Below are positions 52,179 to 60,400 of a stretch of DNA of 64,000 bases, in pieces. The stretch covers positions 62,001 through 126,000 of the forward strand of contig NZ_JAFMZK010000005.1 in the NCBI RefSeq assembly GCF_029105185.1. The letters are read 5' to 3'. Position 1 is the stretch's first letter. The number at the start of each line of letters is the position of its first letter. The position numbers were made by a program, and so were the translations under genes. This DNA comes from Aliiroseovarius sp. Z3. GTDB taxonomy: Bacteria; Pseudomonadota; Alphaproteobacteria; Rhodobacterales; Rhodobacteraceae. The notes under the pieces were generated by a model, which saw only the letters and a list, made by a program, of their open reading frames with translations, was not told where the DNA came from and ran no database searches.

Positions 52179-53339
52179 ATGATCCTTTATGAACTGATCG
52201 AATATGACATTCTTCGCGTCATCTGGTGGGGGCTTCTGGGTGTGCTTTTGATCGCATTTGCCCTGACGGATGGCTTTGACATGGGCGTTGGTGCGCTGCT
52301 GCCGTTTGTTGCCAAAACCGATGTTGAACGGCGTGTGGCCATCAATACAGTTGGACCTGTCTGGGAAGGCAACCAAGTCTGGTTCATACTTGGCGGCGGC
52401 GCGATTTTCGCTGCATGGCCACCGCTCTATGCCGTCAGTTTCTCGGGCTTTTATCTGGCGATGTTTGTGGTGCTTGCCGCGTTCATCGTGCGCCCTGTCG
52501 CCTTCAAATACAGATCCAAGCGGGAAGACGCAAAATGGCGAACCCGTTGGGACTGGGCCTTGTTTGCCGGTGGCGCAGTGCCGGCGCTGCTGTTCGGGGT
52601 TGCTGTTGGAAACGTTTTGTTGGGCGTCCCTTTCTATCTGACCGAGGATCTGATGCCGATGTATCCGGGCAACTTCGCGATGAAGTTTGTTGGATTGCTG
52701 CGGCCGTTCGCCCTACTGGCTGGTGTTGTGTCGCTGTCAATGCTTCTGATGCATGGCGCGGCATGGCTGTCGCTGAAAGCTGAAGGTGCGGTTGCTGAAC
52801 GTGCACGTGCAATCGGCACCAAAGCAGGCCTTGTTGCCGCGGCAAGCTATGCGCTGGCGGGCCTTTGGCTTGCAGTCGGTGTTGATGGATTTACGTTGGG
52901 CGAGGTTGCCGCCAATGGCCCGTCAAACCCGCTTTATTCTGAAGTGACCCGCGGCGGGTCCTGGTTTGCCGCTTACAGCGAACGACCATGGATATTGATC
53001 GCACCGGTTATGGGATTTGCGGGGATCGCATTCGCTGTCCTGGGCCTCCGTTCAGGGCGTGAAGTTTCGACCCTGCTTTGGTCGAAACTGGGGATACTTG
53101 GCATAATCTCAAGCGTCGGGCTGACAATGTTCCCATTCATCCTGCCATCGACCCTTGATCCGAACAGTTCGCTGACGGTTTGGGATGCGTCTTCGTCACA
53201 TCAAACCCTGTTCATCATGTTGATTGTGACGGCGATCTTTCTTCCGTTGATCCTTGCTTACACGGCATGGGTTTACAAAGTGCTCTGGGGCAAGGTCACA
53301 GAGGCGCAAGTCACCGAAAACTCAGAAACCAGCTACTGA
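52179..53339 (+). CDS. cydB: Cytochrome bd ubiquinol oxidase subunit II
   Basis: The 386-residue subunit has about eight membrane helices and the family motifs DGFDMGVGALLPF (about 29-41), GPVWEGNQVWFILGGGAIFAAWPPLYA (about 55-81) and SSHQTLFIML near the end. It supports CydA and has no own haem ligands. It starts five bases after cydA and is followed by cydX. Confidence 0.95.
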   Translation: MILYELIEYDILRVIWWGLLGVLLIAFALTDGFDMGVGALLPFVAKTDVERRVAINTVGPVWEGNQVWFILGGGAIFAAWPPLYAVSFSGFYLAMFVVLAAFIVRPVAFKYRSKREDAKWRTRWDWALFAGGAVPALLFGVAVGNVLLGVPFYLTEDLMPMYPGNFAMKFVGLLRPFALLAGVVSLSMLLMHGAAWLSLKAEGAVAERARAIGTKAGLVAAASYALAGLWLAVGVDGFTLGEVAANGPSNPLYSEVTRGGSWFAAYSERPWILIAPVMGFAGIAFAVLGLRSGREVSTLLWSKLGILGIISSVGLTMFPFILPSTLDPNSSLTVWDASSSHQTLFIMLIVTAIFLPLILAYTAWVYKVLWGKVTEAQVTENSETSY

Positions 53340-53352
53340 AGGAGATATAGAC

Positions 53353-53490
53353 ATGTGGTATTTTGCCTGGCTTCTAGGATTGTCCCTTGCTGCACTCTTT
53401 GCTGTGTTGAATGCGATGTGGCTTGAACTTCGATCCGACGCTTGTCTTTCGGATGATGGCGATTGCCCCGTGGGCGAACACACCCACTAG
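53353..53490 (+). CDS. cydX: Cytochrome bd small subunit CydX
   Basis: The 45-residue protein is a single membrane helix, MWYFAWLLGLSLAALFAVLNAMWLE, the canonical CydX/YbgT opening with a conserved Glu at the end of the helix. An acidic C-terminal tail with two cysteines (DACLSDDGDCPVGEHTH) follows, which is unusual. CydX stabilises the bd oxidase haems. It lies 13 bases after cydB with GGAG upstream. Confidence 0.92.
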   Translation: MWYFAWLLGLSLAALFAVLNAMWLELRSDACLSDDGDCPVGEHTH

Positions 53491-53598
53491 CCACGGGTAT
53501 TTCCCCTTAGCAAAAACTGCGAGGCCCCAGACGAAACTCCGGGGTCACGTCCTCCCTACGCGCGAAATCTAGCTTTTTGACCCTCAAAGGAACCTCAA

Positions 53599-54036
53599 AT
53601 GAAAAAGATGATTTTTGCCGCCTGTCCTGCAATTGCTTTAGCTGGTCCGACGCAGGCACAAGATGGGCCTGATAGCCTGGTAACGATCCTGACCGCACCC
53701 GAGCCGCAGACACAGTTGATGGCGATGGTGCTGGCGGTGCAGGCTGCACAACAGGGTGCTGCCCCGCATGTCATGCTGTGTGGACCCGCCGGTGACATCG
53801 CCCTGAAAGATGCGCCAGAATCTGCGACCGCACCGCAGCCGCCACGCGATATGAGCCCCAAGGGATTGCTGTCGAAAATTGTCGGCATGCCCGGCGCAAA
53901 AGTCGAGGTTTGTGCCATCTATTTGCCCGGCAAGGGTGCACAGGCCGACGTCTTGATGGACGGCGTGACCGTTGCGAAACCTGATGCAATGGCTGCGGCA
54001 ATGATTGCCCCGAACGCCAAGATCGCAAGCTACTAA
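53599..54036 (+). CDS. Periplasmic DsrE-like sulfur-carrier protein
   Basis: The 145-residue protein has a signal peptide (MKKMIFAACPAIALAGPTQAQ, cleavage after about residue 20) and a DsrE/DsrF-like fold pattern: LVTILTAPEPQTQLMAMVLAVQAAQQGAAPHVMLCGPAGDIAL, GLLSKIVGMPGAKVEVCAIYLPGKG. Two cysteines, in HVMLCGPAGD and VEVCAIYLPG, match positions where DsrE proteins carry persulfide. Located right before a sulfide:quinone oxidoreductase, it may accept or shuttle the sulfane sulfur formed. AAAGGAA precedes the ATG. Confidence 0.75.
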   Translation: MKKMIFAACPAIALAGPTQAQDGPDSLVTILTAPEPQTQLMAMVLAVQAAQQGAAPHVMLCGPAGDIALKDAPESATAPQPPRDMSPKGLLSKIVGMPGAKVEVCAIYLPGKGAQADVLMDGVTVAKPDAMAAAMIAPNAKIASY

Positions 54037-54042
54037 TCTCAT

Positions 54043-54070
54043 AGCCCGCATTTCTTTTGAGGTGCGGGCT
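54043..54070 (+). terminator. Hairpin between the DsrE-like gene and sqr
   Basis: AGCCCGCA (54043-54050) pairs with TGCGGGCT (54063-54070) around a 12-base loop. It is followed by TCATTAT, a poor T run, so it may act as a partial terminator or mRNA 3' stabiliser. Confidence 0.6.
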
Positions 54071-54110
54071 TCATTATCAAATCCTGTAATGCATACGGAA
54101 GTGTACAGTT

Positions 54111-55421
54111 ATGGAAATCAAGTTGAACAGAAGACAGCTGTTATCGCTTGCAGCAGGCAGTGGCGCCGCTCTTGCGACCTCTGGTTATGCGAATGGTGCG
54201 CGCGCACAAGTTGCCACAAAAGCCCGCATCGTGATTATTGGTGCCGGGGCAGGGGGGACCGCGCTGGCGAACCGGCTGGCAGATCGTCTGCAGGGTGCCG
54301 AAATTACCCTGATAGACCCTCGTGTGGATCACCTCTATCAACCCGGGCTAACGCTTGTGGCTGCGGGTTTGAAACCGGCCGACTATGTCCTGTCAAAAAC
54401 CACGGACTGGTTGCCCAAAAGTGTGAACCTTATTCAGGAAGCGGCGACGGCCATAGATGCCGAAACCCAAATCGTCGCGACTGAAGGAGGTCAATGCATT
54501 GCTTACGATTTCTTGGTCGTGGCACCGGGTCTTGTATTGGATCATGATGCGATCGACGGATTCCACCTTGATATGGTTGGCAAAGACGGCATTGGCGCGT
54601 TGTATGCCGGGCCACAATATGCAGCAGCGACATGGCAGGCCGCACAGGCATATGTGGAAACCGGCGGTGTTGGTCTGTTCACCCGTCCTGCGACCGAAAT
54701 GAAATGCGCAGGTGCGCCGCTGAAGCACACGTTCCTGATTGAAGACATCGCGCGAAACGCGGGCACACGCGGCAAACTGGATATGCACTATATGGCAAAC
54801 AACGACAGTCTTTTCGGCGTGCCTATTGTGTCGGAAAAGGTGCGGATGTTGTTTGGCGATCGGCAGATCGACCCTGCTTACTCACACGTTTTGCGGGCGA
54901 TAGATGCCGGTGCAAAAACAGCAACGTTCGATACACCGGAGGGTGCTGTTACCCGGGACTATGATTACATTCACGTCATCCCGCCACAGCGTGCGCCCGA
55001 GGTCATTCGGCAATCTGGATTGAGCTGGGTAGACAAGTGGACTGATCAGGGATGGGTCGAGTGTGATAAAGCCACGCTGCGGCATCTGAGATATGAAAAT
55101 ATCTGGGCGCTTGGCGATGTGGCGGGTGTGCCGAAGGGAAAAACCGCGGCCTCGGTCAAGTGGCAAGTGCCTGTTGTCGAGGACGGATTGATCGCAGCAA
55201 TAGAAGGCCGTGATCCAACCGAGACCTATAACGGTTATACATCGTGCCCGATGATCACGCGCGTGGGGCGCGCCATGTTGATCGAATTTGACTACAACAA
55301 CAACCTGACCCCATCGTTCCCCGGCATCATCGCACCGCTAGAGGAGCTGTGGATCAGCTGGTTGATGAAAGAGGTTGCATTGAAGGCAACCTATAACGCG
55401 ATGCTGCGCGGTCGGGCGTAA
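54111..55421 (+). CDS. sqr: Sulfide:quinone oxidoreductase, type II-like, Tat-exported
   Basis: The 436-residue flavoprotein starts with a twin-arginine signal (NRRQLLSLAAGSG, R7-R8) and then the FAD motif IVIIGAGAGG (G44, G46, G49). The two redox cysteines are present: Cys199 in KCAGAPLK and Cys379 in YTSCPMIT, matching the CAGAP and YTSCP motifs of human SQOR-type (type II) enzymes. The C-terminus, EELWISWLMKEVALKATYNAML, is an amphipathic membrane-anchor helix. It oxidises sulfide to persulfide and reduces quinone. Export by Tat would place it on the periplasmic face, next to the DsrE-like protein. It is followed by DUF5368 and preceded by cydABX, which can consume the resulting quinol. 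Confidence 0.85.
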   Translation: MEIKLNRRQLLSLAAGSGAALATSGYANGARAQVATKARIVIIGAGAGGTALANRLADRLQGAEITLIDPRVDHLYQPGLTLVAAGLKPADYVLSKTTDWLPKSVNLIQEAATAIDAETQIVATEGGQCIAYDFLVVAPGLVLDHDAIDGFHLDMVGKDGIGALYAGPQYAAATWQAAQAYVETGGVGLFTRPATEMKCAGAPLKHTFLIEDIARNAGTRGKLDMHYMANNDSLFGVPIVSEKVRMLFGDRQIDPAYSHVLRAIDAGAKTATFDTPEGAVTRDYDYIHVIPPQRAPEVIRQSGLSWVDKWTDQGWVECDKATLRHLRYENIWALGDVAGVPKGKTAASVKWQVPVVEDGLIAAIEGRDPTETYNGYTSCPMITRVGRAMLIEFDYNNNLTPSFPGIIAPLEELWISWLMKEVALKATYNAMLRGRA

Positions 55422-55432
55422 GGAGAAGTGCA

Positions 55433-55795
55433 ATGAAAGATATGACCTTTGGTACAATCCTGGCGGTCTTCGAGGAAATCTTCGGGCGGGGTCTTTTTTG
55501 GGTCATGGTCGCGATTGCTGCGACTGTTACGGTCACCTACCTTTATGTTCTTGTCCGTGATCGCAGTATTTCATGGCGGAAGTTTCTGCTGGCTCAACTA
55601 TCTATGCCGTTGGGGGCAATCGCTGCGGTCTGGTTTGTGTTGGTGATGACCAGCTCAAGGCTCAGCGATATAGGAGGTCCGGTCGATGTTATTTTGTTCC
55701 TTGGCATCGCTGCCGCCGGTGCGGTTGGTATCGCAATTCTGGTGTATACTGCGCAGGCTTTGTTGGGCCGCAGGTCCGGATCCGATGCCCGCTAA
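55433..55795 (+). CDS. DUF5368 family membrane protein
   Basis: The 120-residue protein has three hydrophobic helices: about 21-42, 54-72 and 84-108 (FLGIAAAGAVGIAILVYTAQALLG). The first 20 residues are MKDMTFGTILAVFEEIFGRG. I believe this is DUF5368, a family common in Rhodobacteraceae beside sulfide oxidation genes; no function is known. GGAGAAG precedes the ATG. It ends the sqr group. Confidence 0.72.
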   Translation: MKDMTFGTILAVFEEIFGRGLFWVMVAIAATVTVTYLYVLVRDRSISWRKFLLAQLSMPLGAIAAVWFVLVMTSSRLSDIGGPVDVILFLGIAAAGAVGIAILVYTAQALLGRRSGSDAR

Positions 55796-56380
55796 GTCGT
55801 TCTACGTCCTACACTGTAAAACTGCTGCGGTAGATCATCTGCTTTGAGATGCCTTGGTTCGGTGGCGTGGGTGAAAACGCTTGTGGGGATAAATTGTCCG
55901 CGCTTTCGTGATCTGCGTCACCCACAACCGGGTCGAGGCAATCATCTCGTCTGAGAAGCTGGGCGGGAAACAGACGCCGATGAGGTCTTGTTGGCACACT
56001 TGGCGTCGCCTTCGATAAATGCAGTTCTGAATTGTCCCGCCGATTTTCGCAAAGCCGTTAACGGCGCGTACGCGTCCGCGTTGCAGCACGTGCGTGCAGT
56101 TTCGAGAGACGGGGCCTTGATGATCACCGAGTAGGTCGGGGATCAATCACCTTTCTTGCGTCAATTTCGCTAACTTTCACGACATACTCCCCGCCAATGG
56201 TGTGGATGCCGGCTCGAACTTGTTCAGCGTGAAATGCGCGTTTGAACGTCAAAGTGCTCGACCGTGTGATCGGCGGAAACTTGACCCTTTCCCCAATTTT
56301 TCAATTCTGAGTTGACAGATCGACATGGGGGCGAGCAGGCTAAACTTATTCAAAGAGCTTATTGTGCAAAGTGGGATGTC
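55796..56380 (+). other. 585-base stretch without a supported gene
   Basis: No frame shows a convincing gene. A minus-strand open frame (55835-56146, 103 codons) has no recognised similarity and no ribosome-binding site I trust; its arginine/cysteine-rich C-terminal half may be a remnant. A TTGACC at 56281 and a TTGACA at 56312 could be -35 boxes for the small gene that follows. Confidence 0.5.
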
Positions 56381-56578
56381 ATGTACACGCTTATCGCAAA
56401 TTGCGGATTGGCACGCGCGCTGCGCGCGGAATTTGTGCCGTTTCTGATAGCGCTCGTCGTTGCGCAGCTCTTCTTCAAATGGGGCAGTTTTGGTTTGGAG
56501 CTTCTGGGATTTATCGTCCTGTGGGCTGTTTTGGGCTTCATCTCTGATCGCGTGATGCCGGCACCCGGCAAAGACTGA
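56381..56578 (+). CDS. Small membrane protein, unknown
   Basis: The 65-residue product has a short N-terminal polar part (MYTLIANCGLARALRAEF) and a hydrophobic stretch VPFLIALVVAQLFFKWGSFGLELLGFIVLWAVLGFISD that reads as two short membrane helices or a re-entrant hairpin. I recognise no family. ATG 56381 was chosen because the frame further upstream is not protein-like. Composition is plausible for a real membrane protein, yet evidence is limited to the ORF and hydropathy. Confidence 0.45.
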   Translation: MYTLIANCGLARALRAEFVPFLIALVVAQLFFKWGSFGLELLGFIVLWAVLGFISDRVMPAPGKD

Positions 56579-56647
56579 CGCGACACACCTATCGATGTCA
56601 TCGCACATCACGCTTGTTGGGATCGCCAGCAAGCGAGGAGGATCGCT

Positions 56648-57418
56648 ATGGGCAAGCCGCCCCGCCAACAATCACAACGACCACAGGGTGCGAAGCGTCC
56701 GACAAAGCGGCCAGAGGTTTCGCTTCCCCACTCACGTCTTGATGATCTTGAGCAACTCGTCGGAGCGGGGGCCTTGCGGGTCGCGATTGACCGTCTGCTG
56801 GAAAGGGCACCTGACAAAGAGACGGGCAAGGATGACGACGATATCGAAAAGGTTTGCGACAAGATGTTCCAGGCGCTCAAAAAGCGCTGCCCGCATCTGG
56901 TGCCGGATCGCCCTGTAAATTCCGGGGAAGTCGGCCCAAGGATTGATCTTGGACCTAAGACCGCGGTGACATTGTTCCGGGGTGCCGCAGTCAAGCTGGC
57001 GGGTGAAAAACAAATTGTCTGGGTTCAGGGCGATAGCGAAATGCTTGTCTTTGCAAGCCGCGTAGGTCTTGAAACCGAGTCTGGCCGGATTGTTGTGCAT
57101 GTGCCCGTGAGGACCGACCAGACCAAGGATGTGGTGATCAAGGTGCCTTTCGCGATCGGGTCTGAAAAGCGCCCCGCGGGTCTGATGGCGTCGACGCCGA
57201 TGCGTCCCACCGGACCCGAAGCAATTGTCGAGATTTGGGCCGACGCCCTTACCGCCTTCGCTTGGGGTTCGGTTCTGACCCTGGCCGAGGTGCTTGCCAG
57301 CCGCGCCGGGCAAGATCCCGACCGTCAGGGTCTTATAGCGTTCAACCTGCTGGCCGGCGCCGACGGATTGGCCATCGGCACAATGGCGCGACACGGATTT
57401 GATCGGAGAGCGCCATGA
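56648..57418 (+). CDS. Unrecognised protein co-transcribed with the giant gene
   Basis: The 256-residue protein has a basic, proline/glutamine-rich start (MGKPPRQQSQRPQGAKRPTK), a helical region with DDLEQLVGAGALRVAIDRLLERAPDK (about 30-55) and CDKMFQALKKRCPHL, a middle beta-rich part (TAVTLFRGAAVKLAGEKQIVWVQGDSEMLVFASR), and a C-terminal part with SGRIVVHVPVRTDQTKDVVIKVPFAIG. No signal peptide, membrane helix or catalytic motif is seen. GAGGAGGA stands seven bases before ATG. Its stop overlaps the next start by 4 bases, so it must act with, or at least be expressed with, the giant protein. No family recognised. Confidence 0.75.
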   Translation: MGKPPRQQSQRPQGAKRPTKRPEVSLPHSRLDDLEQLVGAGALRVAIDRLLERAPDKETGKDDDDIEKVCDKMFQALKKRCPHLVPDRPVNSGEVGPRIDLGPKTAVTLFRGAAVKLAGEKQIVWVQGDSEMLVFASRVGLETESGRIVVHVPVRTDQTKDVVIKVPFAIGSEKRPAGLMASTPMRPTGPEAIVEIWADALTAFAWGSVLTLAEVLASRAGQDPDRQGLIAFNLLAGADGLAIGTMARHGFDRRAP

Positions 57419-60400
57419 GCCTTGACGCCGCCGATTTTGGAGATCTCGAAGACGTCCTGAAGGCGCTTGGCTTTGCCGGAGACAACGGTGCGCTAAACGA
57501 AGATTGGCTGGCCGATCCGATTGCGTATCTGAAGAAGATGCTCGCCAACGAGACGCAGCGCGAGGCGTTGTTGGCGGTCATGGATCGCTTGTTGGAAGGC
57601 GATACAGAAATTGATGGCGAAGGGCATCAGTGGTTGCCGATCGTTGCCAGCGACGATGGCGCGGCGACCTTCTATTTTGTCATCGATGATGAACCGGAAA
57701 CCGAAGTTCACATCGGTCTGGGCGTACGGCTGAAAACCACTGACCCAGACACCGCGACCTCGTTCTTCGTGCCCTTGTTCCGGGCTGCCAAGGAAGGTCA
57801 TTCCGTCCCGGACCCGGTTTTGATCGGCCATCCCGGCGGCAAGATCATTTTGGCCAGCGAAATTGTCGTCGATCCCAATCCGCCAAGCGGCACGGCGGGG
57901 CTCAGATCGATCGGCCTTGCCTTTACCACCCCCACCGCCGCCGGGGACGGTGATCCTTCCGTGGCGCTGACCCTTGGCGGGTTGTTCCTTCCGGGGTTTG
58001 CTTCGCCGCGCGATTTCTCGCTGTCGGTATCGGATCTCGAGACGCTCGATGAAGCCGCGCTTGAACTGATCCTTGGTATCATTCAGGCGATGGCCGATGG
58101 TGGGGCCACAGCGCAGATCACTGCGCTGGCCGAGCTTTTGGGTCTTGCCGGTTCGGTGCCACCGCTTCCCATCGAGGGGTTGGTCAATCAAGGGCCGGAA
58201 GTGTTGGCAGATTGGTTCGCATCGCTGATGGGGGACAACGCGGCCAAGACGACATGGATGCAGGCGGCGGCTGATTTGATCGGGGGCGCGGCAAGCCTGT
58301 CGGGCGATACGCTCGCCATTGATCTGGGCGGCGGGGTCAGCGTCGATTTGGTCATCGCGGCTGTGACCGGTCCGACCGGACGCCCTATTGTGACGCCTGC
58401 GATCTCGTTCGGGATCACACAGGGGACGGCGCGGGTCGAGGCCGTGGCAGACCTGTTGAAACTTGATCTGGGAACCGGCGCGGCGGTTGCCGTTCCATCT
58501 TTGTCGGCGCAACTGAGGCTTGGAAGTTCAGGTTCGCCACTTCTGGTCGGTGATCCTGGCATCGAGGCGTTGCGCGCGGGTATTGCCCTTGGTCCGTTGC
58601 GCCAACCCATTGCGATTCTTGCGCTGGATCAAGTGGTGATCGCAGGCAATTCCTATGAAGTGCTCGACTTGTCCACACCGGACGCGATTGCCGAGGTCGG
58701 CACGACCCTGATCAACGAGGTGATCGCGGATCTTCTGGCACAGCTTGGACCACCGGGAACCGCGATTTCGGTTCTTTTGGGGATTGCGCCGCCCGCCAGC
58801 GTGCCGGGCATGCCGACCTTGGATATGACCGCCTTTCTGGCAGACCCTTTGACAGCAGTGCGAAACCATTGGTTGGGCATCCTCAGCACACATGCCGCCG
58901 ACATTCCGGACATTCTTGGCGCACTTCGCGGGCTTATCGCCGACACCACGCTGGCCGCTGACCCCGTAACAGGCGATGGCAGCGTTGAGACCCCATGGCG
59001 CATCGGCATCACCGGGCCGGTGGCCTTGCTGGTGCGGCAACCCGATCCGGGCGTGATCGAACTGGCGATTGGGATCACCGCAACGCAGTCGGAGCTAGGC
59101 GAGCGTTGCACGGTGCTGGACACAAGTTTGGACATCCAGATCATGCGCGCGGACCTTTCCGCGCCGGATGCTGCCTTCGCCGCAGAGATTACCCTGAATA
59201 TCGACGCCCGAGGGCGTGGCACGCGGCGCACCGCGTTGGGGGACGACCCACTGGCGATTGCCGCAGACCGGGTCGGCGTCAGATTTGGCTGGAGCGCCAC
59301 CGACGGGCTGGCGATCAGTTTTGCCGCCCCCAATCCTGCGCTGGTGGTGAGTGAGATCGAGATACCGCTCGACATACCGGATTTTGACCAGGGCTTCGAT
59401 GCCCTGACCCCGGCGCAATGGGACGCAATAGAGGAGCTGATTGGTCTATTGGGCGACACGATTGCCGCGCCATGGGCGGTGGATATTCTGACCGCTGTTG
59501 GCTGGCGGCGCCCCAGTGTTCTGGCCGAGAATACGGCGATCAATCGTTTGCCCCTGTCGGACTTGATCGACAACCCCGACGCAGCGCTTCGGGCTTGGCT
59601 TGGCCGGCTGATCAGCGATCCGGGCGGTTCGCTGCGCAAGGTTTTGGAACCTCTGGGGCGGGTGTTGTCAGGCAGTCGCGACCGCTTTGGTGCGTTGACT
59701 GGCCGGGGGGCGCCGAATGATCCCTTGCGGCTGAACCTTGCTCCGGATTTGGGCGGCCCGTCGCTGGGGCTTTGGACTATGCCCGGTCGCGCCGTTCAGG
59801 GAGACGGGCTGGTGCAGTCCGAAGCGCTTCGGCTGTGGCAACCCCTTGACGCCCCGCTTGATGCTGCCGCGTTGGCAGCAGGGATCGTGGTCGAACTGGC
59901 GTCGCGCGAGGGGTTGGCGCAGGCAGGCGCGCGGATTGGTGCGTTGGCAGAGGGGATCGCTGCGCTTGAAGCACGACTGGCCGGCACCGATGGCCTGATC
60001 GCCCCGCCCGAAACCCTGCCTAGCGGCGCATCGCGGCATGACATTCCAAACGTCGCTGGACCCGGGCTGCGCGACACCGTTGATCTGAACGCTGTATTCG
60101 GTGCAACGCCGGGCACCGTCTTGCATGTGGCCGTGACCAGCGAAGCCGATGCGTTCCCCTTCGAGGCTGCGCCTGACGACCGCAGGATTGATTTGCGCCC
60201 GGCTGGGCGTGCACCGGATACCTTCGAAGCGCCGACCGCTATGCCGGGTGAATGGTTCATTGCGCTTGGCCCACGCGCCGATGTTGCACTTCTGTCTGGC
60301 GACCCTGATGGGTCGGTCGGGCAAGCGGCAAGGCTCTCGCGGATATTCGCCGCATTTTCGACAGCCGGTGGCGATGTCGCCGTGGTTGCAGATGCTGCTG

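Noticed and set aside
58653-59639. Several minus-strand open frames of 200-430 codons opposite the giant gene
   Set aside because: They are Ser/Arg/Pro-rich mirror frames without ribosome-binding sites. The plus-strand frame is continuous over 6.6 kb and has the right codon bias.
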